Assembly: GCA_963811255.1 (NCBI GenBank)
Contig: CAWEQI010000001.1
Location: 434,001 to 498,000, forward strand
DNA: 64,000 nucleotides
Direction: 5' to 3'
From: Croceibacterium_B sp963811255
GTDB lineage: Bacteria > Pseudomonadota > Alphaproteobacteria > Sphingomonadales > Sphingomonadaceae
Below, one piece after another: positions 11,003 to 21,293 of this stretch. How positions within the stretch are numbered: the stretch's first letter is position 1; the number at the start of each line of letters is the position of its first letter. A program made the translations under genes and the position numbers. Below the pieces are notes generated by a model. That model was not told where the DNA came from, did not search any database, and was given only the letters and a program-made list of their open reading frames with translations.

Positions 11003-11196
11003 AATGCCTGTTGCTACCCGCCCATTCCTTCCGAAGGGTTAACGCAAATACGTGGAATCCTGCAATATTCCGAGCGACGAAGCGAGCCCTACCGAGGGAC
11101 GAGTCGAGCGACGGTTCCCACGTTTACCCCTGTGAAAGGTCATTTCGTCACGTTTGCCGTCGCGCCGCGGCGATTTGAGCGAGCGGAGAACCGGGC

Positions 11197-11946
11197 TCAG
11201 CGCGCGCCCAGGCTGCGCCGAACGTCCTGCACGAAGCTCGAGTGACGGATCATCTGAAACAGCGCCCTGGCCGCCAGCCGCCCGCGCCAGCGCATCGGGC
11301 GGCGCACCTGCAGGAACAGCACGACGCGCGCTTCATCGGTCTCGTTCCATACACGGTGCCGGTTGGTTTCGTCGAACACCAGCCATTCGCCCTCGCGCCA
11401 GCCGACAGGCCGCCCGGCGATTTCGATCCCCACGTTACCATTCGGCACGATCAGTCCGAGATGGCAGTTGTACCATGCCTTGGTCACCCCGCGATGTGGC
11501 GGAACCTGCGTCCCGGGCTCCATGATCGAGAAGAACGCCACCACCACCCCCGGCACTTGCCTGAGCAGGGCCATCGTCCTGGGGCAGCGGGCGCAATTCT
11601 CGTCCGAGCGAAAGCCGTAGCCTTCAAGGAAAAAGCTCTTCCACTTCTCGTCGGTGGCAATCCGCCGGTGATCGGGCGAGATGTCGCCAAACGCGGGGAT
11701 CTTGTCGCGTTCGGCCAGCAGTGGAAGCAGCTCGTCTCTGATCGTCTGCCACTGGCGGCCGAGCTCGACCAGGCCCGGGAGTTCCGCGGCATCGACGAAC
11801 GGATCGTCCCCGATCAGCGATTGCCTGGCCAGCCAGCCGTTGACCGGATCCCTGATCCGGCGTCCGAAACGAACGGCAATGCTCTGGCCCTTGTATTCCG
11901 CCGGCGGCAGGAAGCTCCGCCTCGGTGCTGGTCCGGTGGTCGCCAT
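11197..11946 (-). CDS. Aspartyl/asparaginyl beta-hydroxylase family protein
   Basis: This 249-residue protein resembles Fe(II)/2-oxoglutarate dioxygenases of the aspartyl beta-hydroxylase family. The first ligand histidine is in P-P-H-R-G near residue 155, a conserved W-Y-N-C-H-L-G-L follows, and the second histidine and co-substrate arginine lie in E-T-N-R-H-R-V-W-N and V-V-L-F-L-Q-V-R-R-P. The substrate is unknown. A GTG 27 codons upstream overlaps the stop of the preceding gene as GTGA and would give coupled translation. I prefer the ATG because the extra residues look unlike family N-termini, but the GTG start is a real alternative. It is the last gene of a three-gene minus-strand operon. 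Confidence 0.8.
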   Translation of the reverse strand: MATTGPAPRRSFLPPAEYKGQSIAVRFGRRIRDPVNGWLARQSLIGDDPFVDAAELPGLVELGRQWQTIRDELLPLLAERDKIPAFGDISPDHRRIATDEKWKSFFLEGYGFRSDENCARCPRTMALLRQVPGVVVAFFSIMEPGTQVPPHRGVTKAWYNCHLGLIVPNGNVGIEIAGRPVGWREGEWLVFDETNRHRVWNETDEARVVLFLQVRRPMRWRGRLAARALFQMIRHSSFVQDVRRSLGAR

Positions 11947-12023
11947 GTTCCCGTCAGCCTTGGTCCCTGCAGCGGCCCAATAACACAGGACTTGGACCGA
12001 TTCTATTCGCCGAACAGCCCAAT

Positions 12024-14009
12024 TCACTCTCCGAACGGGAAGGTATCCGGGACACCTTCATGCGGCTCGTGGGCCCGCAGCGGCTGGAGCGCGCGCGTTT
12101 CGTCGAACCAAACGTAGGCGTCGAACTGGCCGGGCAGGACCGCTTGGCTGTAGTGGCTCCAGCGCTCGGTCTCGGGACGGTAGATCACGCCGATGAAGCG
12201 CTCGAGCCGCGGCTCGGCCAAGCGTCGGCGGAGCACTTCGTGGCGGCCCGGCGTCAAGTCGAGCAGGAAGCGCGGCACGCCGCTGTCGTGGCACACGCGC
12301 TCGTAGGAATCACCGCGCGAGGGGAGCACGCGCTTGGTCTCGTGATCGCCGTCCCAGTCGGTCGCCGCGGTGACGGTGCCGGTGTGAGTGCCGAAGCCGA
12401 CCAGCGCGGCGCGCTCGCCCCAGCGTTCGCGGACCAACTGGCCGATATTATGCTCGCCGCGCACCCGGCCCATTTCGGTCGCGCCGGCATCGCCGATATG
12501 GCTGTTGTGGGCCCAGACGATCGCTTTCGAATCCGGCTCGCGGTGTTCGAGCAGGTGCTCGAGCGTTTCGGCCATGTGGCTGTCGCGTAGGTTCCAGCTT
12601 TCCGCCCCGCCGTAGTACATGATGCGATAGTAGCGCTCGGCCGAGGCCACCAGGCGCGCATTCATCGCGGCACCGAACATTTCGCCGTCCTCGTTGAGCG
12701 CGCGCTGCAGCAGGTCGCGACATTCGGCGACCACTTGCTGTTCGCATTCGGCGTAGCCTTTGGTCAGTGCGGCGCGGCCATAGGTCGCCGGTTCGGCCTG
12801 CCACGGCGTCAGGCAGCCGTAGCGCTCGCGGGCGACGCGGGCGGCCTCGGGATCGTGCTCGTCGAGATAGGCCAAAACCGCCTCGATCGAACCCGACATG
12901 TTGTAGATGTCGAGCCCGTAGAACCCCGCCATCGCCTCGGCCGGCCGGCCGCGATTGAGCGCGTGGAGGTCGTGCATCAGCTGCACGATCACCGGGTTGC
13001 GCCACATCCACGTCGGGAAGCGCAGGAAGGGCCGCTGCGCGCCGGACCGGGGGTGCTGGTGGCGGATGTGCCGGTCAAGCACCGCGGCGTCCGGCCAGTC
13101 GGCCTCGGCGGCGACAATGGTGAAGCCGTGCTTTTCGACGAAGCGGCGGGTAATCGCCGCCCGCGCGGCGTAGAATTCGTGAGTGCCGTGGCTGCCTTCG
13201 CCGAGCAGCACCACCTTGCGGTCGGCGAAGCGATCGAACGCGGCGGCGAAAGCCTCGTCGTCGATCGCGGGCAGCGGCTCAGCCGCTTCGGCGACCACCT
13301 CCGGTAGCGACTTGGCGCGCGCCGGCTGGTGGTTGGCCGCGGCCCGGCTGCCGTCCTCGTAGCGACCGTGGGCGCCCACCAGCGGCACGAAGCGCACCCC
13401 GCCGAGATCCTGCTCGGTCCAGGTGTGCTCGCCCGTCCGCATCACGCACAGCAGCGACTGAATGTCCTCGCCGCCGACGGGGATGACCAGCCTGCCGCCG
13501 ACCTTGAGCTGGCGCTTCAACGGCTCGGGCACGCGGTCGCCGCCGGCGGCCACGAGGATGGCGTCGAACGGCGCCTCGTCGGGCAGGCCCAGGCTGCCGT
13601 CGCCGCAGATGATCGAAACGTTATCGTAGCCGAGCGCGTCGATCCGCCGGGCCGCCGCTTGCGCCAGCGGCTCATGGCGCTCGATGGCGAACACCTCTCC
13701 GGCGATGCGCGACATCACCGCAGCGGCATAGCCCGAGCCGGCGCCGACCTCGAGCACCTTACCGCCCGGCGGTATCTCGGCCGCGTCGATCATCAGCGCG
13801 ACGATATAGGGCTGACTGATCGTCTGCCCTTCGCCGATCGGCAGCGGGCCGTCCTCATAGGCGAACTCGCGCATCGATTCGGGTACGAACGCCTCGCGCG
13901 GGACGGCGCGGAAGGCGGTCAGGACGGAAGGCGAATCGACGCCTCGGCGGCGGATCTGCCGTTCGACCATCGCTTCGCGCAATTCTTGAACGTCGAGCAC
14001 TGTAGCCAT
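12024..14009 (-). CDS. Protein-L-isoaspartate methyltransferase / erythromycin esterase-type fusion protein
   Basis: This 661-residue protein joins two domains. Residues about 1-215 form a PCMT-type SAM-dependent methyltransferase that would repair isoaspartate: it has the AdoMet motif VLEVGAGSGYAAAV and the upstream D-G-P-L-P-I-G-E-G-Q-T-I-S-Q-P. Residues about 240-650 form an erythromycin-esterase-like domain with the conserved LLGEGSHGTHEFYAAR, the paired E-A-D-W-P-D and the later W-A-H-N-S-H-I-G-D motif that supplies catalytic histidine and acid residues. The start is set by an AGGAGG site eight bases ahead of the ATG. It sits between a host-attachment-type protein and an aspartyl hydroxylase, which suggests protein-damage or stress functions. 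Antibiotic hydrolysis is only one possibility for the second domain. Confidence 0.88.
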   Translation of the reverse strand: MATVLDVQELREAMVERQIRRRGVDSPSVLTAFRAVPREAFVPESMREFAYEDGPLPIGEGQTISQPYIVALMIDAAEIPPGGKVLEVGAGSGYAAAVMSRIAGEVFAIERHEPLAQAAARRIDALGYDNVSIICGDGSLGLPDEAPFDAILVAAGGDRVPEPLKRQLKVGGRLVIPVGGEDIQSLLCVMRTGEHTWTEQDLGGVRFVPLVGAHGRYEDGSRAAANHQPARAKSLPEVVAEAAEPLPAIDDEAFAAAFDRFADRKVVLLGEGSHGTHEFYAARAAITRRFVEKHGFTIVAAEADWPDAAVLDRHIRHQHPRSGAQRPFLRFPTWMWRNPVIVQLMHDLHALNRGRPAEAMAGFYGLDIYNMSGSIEAVLAYLDEHDPEAARVARERYGCLTPWQAEPATYGRAALTKGYAECEQQVVAECRDLLQRALNEDGEMFGAAMNARLVASAERYYRIMYYGGAESWNLRDSHMAETLEHLLEHREPDSKAIVWAHNSHIGDAGATEMGRVRGEHNIGQLVRERWGERAALVGFGTHTGTVTAATDWDGDHETKRVLPSRGDSYERVCHDSGVPRFLLDLTPGRHEVLRRRLAEPRLERFIGVIYRPETERWSHYSQAVLPGQFDAYVWFDETRALQPLRAHEPHEGVPDTFPFGE

Positions 14010-14055
14010 TGTCCGGCCTCCTCTCAGCAGACGCGCGAGCCGGCGGAGCACGGGG

Positions 14056-14469
14056 TCACGCCGCCGCGATCGTCTCCGCGATCCGTTGCGGCGCTTCCCA
14101 GGTCAGCTCCTTGGACAGCTCGGCAACGATCTTCTCGCGCAGGACTTTGTGGTAATGCTGCCGCATCTCGCCGAGCGTGCGCGGATCGGCGACGACGACC
14201 AGCTGCTCGATCTCGCCTGCCAGCGCCTTCTTGTTGAGCCATTCCGCAGCCGCCGCGCCGTGGGCGAGCGAGTTCAGGTTGGTGCTGCTGCCGCCGGTCC
14301 GCTGGTTGGCTTCGTCCTGGTGTCGCACGCCGGCACGATAATTGGTTTCCTCCAGCTCCGGTTCGGCGACCTTCTCCAGCTTCGGTTCGAAGATTGGGCC
14401 GGTGTTGCGCATCAACCTGAAATGCTCGCCATCGACCAGAGCGACATGGGCGTTGTGCGGGACTTTCAT
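14056..14469 (-). CDS. Host attachment family protein
   Basis: This 137-residue protein has the pattern of the 'protein required for attachment to host cells' family, a release-factor-like (baeRF) fold: V-A-L-V-D-G-E-H-F-R at the start, a low-complexity acidic and asparagine-rich middle, then E-Q-L-V-V-V-A-D-P-R-T-L-G-E-M-R. The family was named from Agrobacterium but occurs widely in free-living proteobacteria, so a literal attachment role should not be assumed. An AGGAGGAG ribosome site fixes the ATG and excludes a longer frame. It heads the operon with the methyltransferase fusion, 46 bases away. Confidence 0.8.
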   Translation of the reverse strand: MKVPHNAHVALVDGEHFRLMRNTGPIFEPKLEKVAEPELEETNYRAGVRHQDEANQRTGGSSTNLNSLAHGAAAAEWLNKKALAGEIEQLVVVADPRTLGEMRQHYHKVLREKIVAELSKELTWEAPQRIAETIAAA

Positions 14470-14606
14470 CGAATGCTCTCCTCCTGGCCGTTCAAGCGAC
14501 CAACGGGCGATACCTCGGCAAGTGCCGAGGAATTTGCTCAAGAGACGCATTGGCGGGGCGGGCGGCGGCGACCATTCGCAATAGTCCGGAGCGTTGACCA
14601 TACGAA

Positions 14607-14636
14607 AAGGGCCGGAGGATCGCTCCTCCGGCCCTT
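14607..14636 (-). terminator. Intrinsic terminator downstream of groEL
   Basis: Thirteen perfect base pairs (14607-14619 with 14624-14636, arm AAGGGCCGGAGGA) surround a four-base loop. On the minus strand the hairpin is followed by a short T-run, fitting termination of the groES-groEL transcript. Confidence 0.85.
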
Positions 14637-14662
14637 CTCGTGTGCCTGTCGGCGCGGCCTTC

Positions 14663-16303
<1,641 letters not shown>

Positions 16304-16365
16304 TTGGCGGACCTTTCGCTTATAAAGTTGACACAGTTGACAGGCTCATGGCGGAGAAGATCGGC

Positions 16366-16653
16366 TCAGCCGATCACGCCCATGATGTCGCTTTCCTTCA
16401 TGATTAGCAGCTCTTCGCCGTCGAGGCGGACCTCGGTGCCGGACCACTTGCCGAACAGAATGCGGTCGCCGGCCTTGACATCGAGCGGGGTGACCTTGCC
16501 GTCTTCGGCCTTGGTGCCGGTGCCGACGGCGACGATCTCGCCCTCCTGCGGCTTTTCCTTGGCCGTATCGGGAATGATGATGCCGCCGGCCGTCTTCTCA
16601 TCGGCCTCGATGCGGCGGACCAGCACGCGATCGTGCAGCGGACGGAATGCCAT
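16366..16653 (-). CDS. groES: Co-chaperonin GroES
   Basis: This 95-residue lid of the chaperonin begins MAFRPLHDRVLVRR and contains the mobile loop (K-T-A-G-G-I-I-I-P-D) that docks on GroEL. The open frame extends eleven codons further upstream, but the family start and a GAGAGG ribosome site fix this ATG. It is the first gene of the groES-groEL operon, with a CIRCE element and a promoter directly upstream. Confidence 0.99.
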   Translation of the reverse strand: MAFRPLHDRVLVRRIEADEKTAGGIIIPDTAKEKPQEGEIVAVGTGTKAEDGKVTPLDVKAGDRILFGKWSGTEVRLDGEELLIMKESDIMGVIG

Positions 16654-16686
16654 ATGTTGGACCTCTCTTCGGTAGTTGAACCCCAA

Positions 16687-16713
16687 TTGGCACTCTAGGG
16701 AGGAGAGTGCCAG
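16687..16713 (-). promoter_or_regulatory. CIRCE operator of groESL
   Basis: TTGGCACTC-N9-GAGTGCCAG matches the CIRCE consensus TTAGCACTC-N9-GAGTGCTAA with two symmetrical changes. It lies between the predicted transcription start and the groES ribosome site, as expected for repression by HrcA. No hrcA gene is in the window. Confidence 0.92.
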
Positions 16714-16721
16714 CGGGCGCG

Positions 16722-16750
16722 CATATGTGGACGCCGCAAGTGGGCGTCAA
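16722..16750 (-). promoter_or_regulatory. Housekeeping-type promoter of groESL
   Basis: Reading leftwards, TTGACG (16750-16745) and CATATG (16727-16722) are separated by exactly 17 bases. Transcription would start near 16715, immediately in front of CIRCE, which supports both calls. Confidence 0.65.
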
Positions 16751-16774
16751 CTCCCGTTCAGAAAGTTTTTTTCG

Positions 16775-18229
16775 TCAAGTCGGTAGCAGCGCAAGACGAG
16801 CGCGGCACGCCCAGCGCTGGAGCAACAGCACGGCGACGACGAAGAGGCCCACGGCAAAGCCGAGCCACACTCCGGTGCCCTGCAGCGGCGTAAAGAAGCC
16901 GAGCGCGATAGCCGTGCCGAATCCCGGCACCCAATAGCCGAACAGCGCGATTCCCATCGGCACCCGCGTGTCCTGCAAACCGCGCAAGGCGCCGGCGGAG
17001 ACCACCTGCGTGCCATCGAACAATTGGAACGCGGCCGCCACGATCATGTAGCGCATCGCATAGCCAACCAGCGCAGCATTTCGCGCCGCGTCGGGATCGA
17101 CGTACAGGCGGATGATCGCGCGTGGGGCAAACAGCATCAGGCCCGCGGTCAGAGCCATGAAGCCGATGCCGAGCGCGAGCGCGGTCCAGCCGGCGCGGCC
17201 GATCGCCGCGGCGTCGCGCGCGCCGTAGAAGTAGCCGACGCGGATCGTCGCCGCCTGCCCGACACCGAACGGCACCTGAAAGGCCAAAGCGGCAAGTTGC
17301 ATGGCGATGGTGTGTCCGGCCAGCTGTTCGGGCCCGAAGCGACCCATCAGGAACGCTGCGCCGCCAAACAGACCGGCCTCGGCGAGGATCGTCAGCGTCA
17401 CCGGCGCGCCCTTGCGCAACAGCTCGGCGAAACGGCTCCATTCAGGCCGCCACCAGTTGCCGAACACATGGTAGCGCCGCAGCCGCCGATCGCTCGATAT
17501 TGCCACGGCATAGGCAGCGACGGCGAATAGCGAGGTGAGCACGCTCGACAGCGGCGAGCCGAGCAGGCCGAGTGCAGGCGCGCCGAAGTGCCCGAACACG
17601 AACGCGTAATTGCCAAGCACCGCCACGCCGATCGCCAGCACGGTGATGGCGGTGGCGAAGATCGGCCGGCCGAGTGCGGCGACGAAGTTGCGCAGTACAT
17701 TGGCGACCAGCATCGGCACCATGGTCCACTTGAGCACCGCCAGGAACGCTGCCGAGCGGGCGGCGACGGCGGGATCCTGCCCGGTGACGCGCATGATACC
17801 CCCGCCGAAATGCATCAGCTCGACCGCCGCGAGGCCGGAGAGCACCGCCAGCCACAGCCCCATCCGCACCGAGCGCCGCACTTCGCGCACCGCGTGGCGG
17901 CGGCGGCCCAGCTCCGCGGCGATCAGCGCCGCGACCATGCCGGACATGCCCGACAGCGACCAGGTGACGATGCCGACCAGCGAAACGGCAAGGCTCGAGG
18001 CGGCGAGCGCCTCCGGCCCGAGCCGGGCAACGAAGATCACGTCGACCGCATAGACGAGCATCTGCGCCAGGTTGGCGAGCACCAGCGGCCAGGCAAGCGC
18101 CAGAGTCGCGGCTATCTCGCCGCGCCAGCCTTCGCCGCGGTGCGGGGGCTCGAGGATCGGATCGGTGGTCACAACGCCGAAGCAAAGCCGGCCCGGATAG
18201 GCCCGAGGCCGCGGCGGCGGAAGCGGCAT
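16775..18229 (-). CDS. MATE family efflux transporter
   Basis: This 484-residue polytopic inner-membrane protein has about twelve hydrophobic helices and typical MATE motifs: W-P-L-V-L-A-N-L-A-Q in helix 1, an internal repeat with V-A-A-L-G-R-P, and G-A-L-R-G-L-Q-D-T-R-V-P-M in the second half. The family exports drugs or metabolites by Na+ or H+ antiport. The true start is uncertain: a GTG 19 codons downstream (VTTDPILEP) would remove a proline/arginine-rich leader that is unusual for the family. It is divergent from the PagL-like gene. Confidence 0.9.
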   Translation of the reverse strand: MPLPPPRPRAYPGRLCFGVVTTDPILEPPHRGEGWRGEIAATLALAWPLVLANLAQMLVYAVDVIFVARLGPEALAASSLAVSLVGIVTWSLSGMSGMVAALIAAELGRRRHAVREVRRSVRMGLWLAVLSGLAAVELMHFGGGIMRVTGQDPAVAARSAAFLAVLKWTMVPMLVANVLRNFVAALGRPIFATAITVLAIGVAVLGNYAFVFGHFGAPALGLLGSPLSSVLTSLFAVAAYAVAISSDRRLRRYHVFGNWWRPEWSRFAELLRKGAPVTLTILAEAGLFGGAAFLMGRFGPEQLAGHTIAMQLAALAFQVPFGVGQAATIRVGYFYGARDAAAIGRAGWTALALGIGFMALTAGLMLFAPRAIIRLYVDPDAARNAALVGYAMRYMIVAAAFQLFDGTQVVSAGALRGLQDTRVPMGIALFGYWVPGFGTAIALGFFTPLQGTGVWLGFAVGLFVVAVLLLQRWACRARLALLPT

Positions 18230-18290
18230 TTCCGACGGTGCGCGCTTTCGCTTCAGCTTGCGGCAAGCTTGCCACTCTCAAGGGGCAGCG

Positions 18291-18830
18291 ATGTCCCGAC
18301 TCCTCGTGCTCGCCGCGGCCTTGCCGCTCGCCCTCATGTCCACGCCCGCCGCCGCGCAGGAGGTGTTCGTCGGCGTTTACGACCACGGAGTGGACACGCC
18401 GTTCACGCTCTACACCGGCGAAAGCGGCGTGGATGTCGAGCTGGGCTATCGCTTCGGACGGCAGCAAGCGCTGAAAGCGATCGGCAAACCGGCGCCGTAT
18501 GTTATCGCCTCGCTGAACACGCACGGCGACACCAGCTTCGCCGGCGCCGGGCTCAGCTGGAAGCTCGGCAAAGGGCCGGTCTATGTGCGACCGGGGATCG
18601 GCCTGGTCGTGAACAACGCCCCGCGCCTTCGCGTCGGCGCGAACGGGCTGCGCACCGACCTCGGAAGCCCGGTGCTGTTCGAACCGGAAATCGCGCTCGG
18701 CACGAAGCTGTCGGACAAGCTGGCGATCGAGGCGAGCTGGACCCACATCAGCAACGCGCGGCTGTTCAACCCGCACCAGAACCCCGGGATCGACATGATG
18801 GGCGTGCGGCTGGAGCTCGCCTTGAAATGA
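18291..18830 (+). CDS. Acyloxyacyl hydrolase / PagL-like lipid A 3-O-deacylase
   Basis: This 179-residue outer-membrane protein has a signal peptide (cleavage after T-P-A-A-A-A, near residue 22) and alternating beta-strand sequence ending in a hydrophobic strand (V-R-L-E-L-A-L-K), as in eight-stranded barrels. The PagL active-site segment is recognisable: W-T-H-I-S-N-A near residues 150-156 supplies the His and Ser, followed by N-P-G. PagL removes the 3-O-acyl chain from lipid A, or its sphingolipid analogue may be targeted, since sphingomonads often lack LPS. That caveat matters for the substrate. AGGGG lies ahead of the ATG. Confidence 0.75.
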   Translation: MSRLLVLAAALPLALMSTPAAAQEVFVGVYDHGVDTPFTLYTGESGVDVELGYRFGRQQALKAIGKPAPYVIASLNTHGDTSFAGAGLSWKLGKGPVYVRPGIGLVVNNAPRLRVGANGLRTDLGSPVLFEPEIALGTKLSDKLAIEASWTHISNARLFNPHQNPGIDMMGVRLELALK

Positions 18831-18898
18831 TCGCCTCTTGCGGATTGCTGCGGGAGCGATAGGGAACGCGCCGGTTTCATCCATGAAGGACGCCATCG

Positions 18899-19453
18899 AT
18901 GATTTCGCGTTTCGCCGCCGCCTCGCTTGCCTTCGCCCTCGCCGCTTGCGGATCCTCGAACCAACCGGCGGAGCAGGCGACCGATGTCGCCCCGTCCGAG
19001 ACGGCGAGCGTCGCGCCCGAAGCGCCCGTGACCGAGGCGGCGCCCACTGAAGCGCCGTCGGCGGCGCCTTCCGCCACGCCGAGCCCGGTCCCCACGCCGA
19101 CCCCGTCGGCCAAGCCGAGCAAAAGCACCGGCGGCATGGAAGCGGCCGCGACCGGCGCGGCCGCGGCTTCGCCGCAGGCGTTCAACCAGTGCGCCGCCTG
19201 CCACTCGACCACACCGGGCAAGACCATCATCGGCCCCTCGCTCGCGGGGGTCTATGGCCGCAAGGCAGGGACCCTGCCGGGCTTCCAGTACAGCCAGGCG
19301 ATGAAGAATTCGGGGCTGACCTGGAATGCCGCCACGCTGGACCGCTATCTGGCCGATCCGAAAGCCGTCGTCCCCGGCACGCTGATGGGCTTCGCCGGGC
19401 TCAAGGACGAAGAGCAGCGCGAGGCGGTGATTCGCTACCTGAAGACGCTTTGA
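18899..19453 (+). CDS. Cytochrome c family lipoprotein
   Basis: This 184-residue protein has a lipoprotein signal (A-L-A-A-C, cysteine 17), then about 65 residues of Ala/Pro/Thr-rich linker, then a class I cytochrome c domain. The heme-binding motif is C98-A-A-C-H102 and the likely distal ligand is Met162 in T-L-M-G-F. It would be tethered to a membrane facing the periplasm and pass electrons through one c-type heme. An AAGGA site precedes the ATG. The kefC-like gene follows nine bases later, so the two are probably cotranscribed. Confidence 0.9.
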   Translation: MISRFAAASLAFALAACGSSNQPAEQATDVAPSETASVAPEAPVTEAAPTEAPSAAPSATPSPVPTPTPSAKPSKSTGGMEAAATGAAAASPQAFNQCAACHSTTPGKTIIGPSLAGVYGRKAGTLPGFQYSQAMKNSGLTWNAATLDRYLADPKAVVPGTLMGFAGLKDEEQREAVIRYLKTL

Positions 19454-19462
19454 GCGCTGCCG

Positions 19463-21232
19463 ATGGCTGAAACCGGCGCCTCGATCCTGCGGGACGGGGT
19501 GCTGCTGCTGGGCTTCGGCCTGGCGTTCGTGCTGCTGTTCCGCCGCTTAGGGCTCGGCGCGACGCTGGGCTGGCTGGTCGCCGGCGCGGTGGTCGGGCCG
19601 CATGTCCTCGGGCTCGCCGGCAACGCCGGCGACATGATCGGAGTCGCCCAGCTCGGCGTCACCCTGCTGCTGTTTATCGTCGGGCTCGAGCTCAGCCCGG
19701 CGCGGCTGTGGCGGCTGAGGAACGACATCTTGGGGCTCGGGCTGGCGCAAGTCGTTCTATGCGGGCTGGCGCTGTTCGGCGTGCTGCTGGCGCTGAGCGG
19801 GCTGAGTGCCGGGGCAGCGCTGGCGATCGGCCTTCCCCTGGCGCTGTCGTCGACCGCGCAGGTCCTGCCGATGCTGCAATCGGCCGGGCGGCTGAGGAGC
19901 CCGTTCGGCGAGCGGGCGTTCGCCATCCTGCTGTTCCAGGACCTGTCGATCATCCCGCTGCTGACGATCGTCGCCGCGCTCAGCCGCAATCCCGCCGACC
20001 AGGGCGGTCCGCCCGGCTGGCAGATGGCGCTGATGACCGTCGCCGCGATCGCCGGGCTGATCGTCGCCGGCCGTTTCCTGGTGCGGCCGCTGTTCCGCCT
20101 GATTTCGACGCTCGGCGAGCGCGAGATGTTCATCGTCGCCGGGCTGACGGTGGTGGTGGCCGCGGCGGCGCTGATGGACGCGCTCGGCCTGTCCACCGCG
20201 CTCGGCGCGTTCGTCGCCGGAGTGATGCTCGCCGATACTCCGTTCCGCCACGAGATCGAGGCCGACCTCGAGCCGTTCCGCTCGATCCTGCTCGGGCTGT
20301 TCTTCTTGTCCGTCGGCATGCTGCTCGACTTGCCGGTGATCGCCGCCAATCCGCTGTTCGTCATCGGCATGGCGCTGGCGCTGATCGCGGTGAAAACGGC
20401 GGTGATCGGCGGCCTCGGCCTCGCCTGCCGGATGCGCTGGCGGCAAGCGCTCGCGTTGGGCCTGCTCTTGAGCCAGGGCGGCGAGTTCGGCTTTGTGCTG
20501 TTCACCCGAGCGTCGCAGGCCCTGCTGATCACCCCCGGCGCGGCCAGCCTGTTCACCGCCATCGTCACGCTGTCGATGGCCACCACGCCGTTTCTGATGA
20601 TGGCGACGTGGCGGATCCGCGAGGAGCCGGCGCGCGATGAAGAACGTGAGGGGCCGCGCGCCGACGGCGCCGCGGCGCTGGTGATCGGATACGGCCGCTT
20701 CGGGCAGACGGTGGCGCAGATGCTGCTCGCCGCGGACATTTCGGTGACGCTGATCGACACCGACACCGAGATGATCGACGTCGCCGGCGAGTTTGGCGCG
20801 CGGGTCTATTTCGGCGACGGGCGCCGGCTCGACCTGCTGCGCCAGGCCGGCGCGGCCGAGGCCGACGTGATCCTGTTCTGCATGGACGGCGACGATCCCA
20901 CTGCCGATCTGTTGCGCGCGGTGCGCGAGGCGTTCCCCAAGGCGGCGCTGTTCGTGCGCGCTTACGACCGCCGCAGCCTGGTCGCCCTGCACGGCGCCGA
21001 GGTCGATTTCGCAATCCGCGAAGTGATGGAATCGGCGGTGCAGATGGCGCGCGCCGCACTGCAACACCTCGGCGACAGCGTCGAGGATATCGACGCCGCG
21101 GAGTCCTACTACCGCAGGAACGATAGGGAGCGGCTCGAGCGGCAAAAGGCGACCGGCGACATCCGCGCCGCACGCGAACAAACCATCACCGAGCGCCGTC
21201 GCGACTGGGCAGAGGCGGGCAGCGAGATCTAG
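19463..21232 (+). CDS. KefB/KefC-like monovalent cation:proton antiporter with TrkA-N domain
   Basis: This 589-residue protein combines a CPA2-type Na+/H+-exchanger membrane domain (about 1-380, with G-A-F-V-A-G-V-M-L-A and L-G-L-F-F-L-S-V-G-M) and a cytoplasmic Rossmann RCK/TrkA-N domain starting with V-I-G-Y-G-R-F-G-Q near residue 406. KefB/C proteins release K+ in exchange for H+ during electrophile stress and are gated by glutathione adducts through this domain. That role would fit an organism that handles formaldehyde, but it is not demonstrated. It lies directly behind the cytochrome gene. Confidence 0.9.
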   Translation: MAETGASILRDGVLLLGFGLAFVLLFRRLGLGATLGWLVAGAVVGPHVLGLAGNAGDMIGVAQLGVTLLLFIVGLELSPARLWRLRNDILGLGLAQVVLCGLALFGVLLALSGLSAGAALAIGLPLALSSTAQVLPMLQSAGRLRSPFGERAFAILLFQDLSIIPLLTIVAALSRNPADQGGPPGWQMALMTVAAIAGLIVAGRFLVRPLFRLISTLGEREMFIVAGLTVVVAAAALMDALGLSTALGAFVAGVMLADTPFRHEIEADLEPFRSILLGLFFLSVGMLLDLPVIAANPLFVIGMALALIAVKTAVIGGLGLACRMRWRQALALGLLLSQGGEFGFVLFTRASQALLITPGAASLFTAIVTLSMATTPFLMMATWRIREEPARDEEREGPRADGAAALVIGYGRFGQTVAQMLLAADISVTLIDTDTEMIDVAGEFGARVYFGDGRRLDLLRQAGAAEADVILFCMDGDDPTADLLRAVREAFPKAALFVRAYDRRSLVALHGAEVDFAIREVMESAVQMARAALQHLGDSVEDIDAAESYYRRNDRERLERQKATGDIRAAREQTITERRRDWAEAGSEI

Positions 21233-21246
21233 ATGGGAGAATGGCC

Positions 21247-21281
21247 CCGCCTCCCCTTCGTGCGAAGAGAAGAGGAGGCGG
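21247..21281. terminator. Hairpin between convergent genes
   Basis: CCGCCTCC (21247-21254) pairs with GGAGGCGG (21274-21281), with a smaller CTTC/GAAG helix inside. It separates the kefC-like gene from the converging periplasmic protein gene. There is no T-run, so the terminator call rests on position. Confidence 0.4.
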
Positions 21282-21293
21282 AGCCGTTCAGGC

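Noticed and set aside
12024..14009. Macrolide resistance gene
   Set aside because: The erythromycin-esterase-like family is broad and mostly of unknown function. Fusion to a protein-repair methyltransferase argues against a dedicated resistance role.
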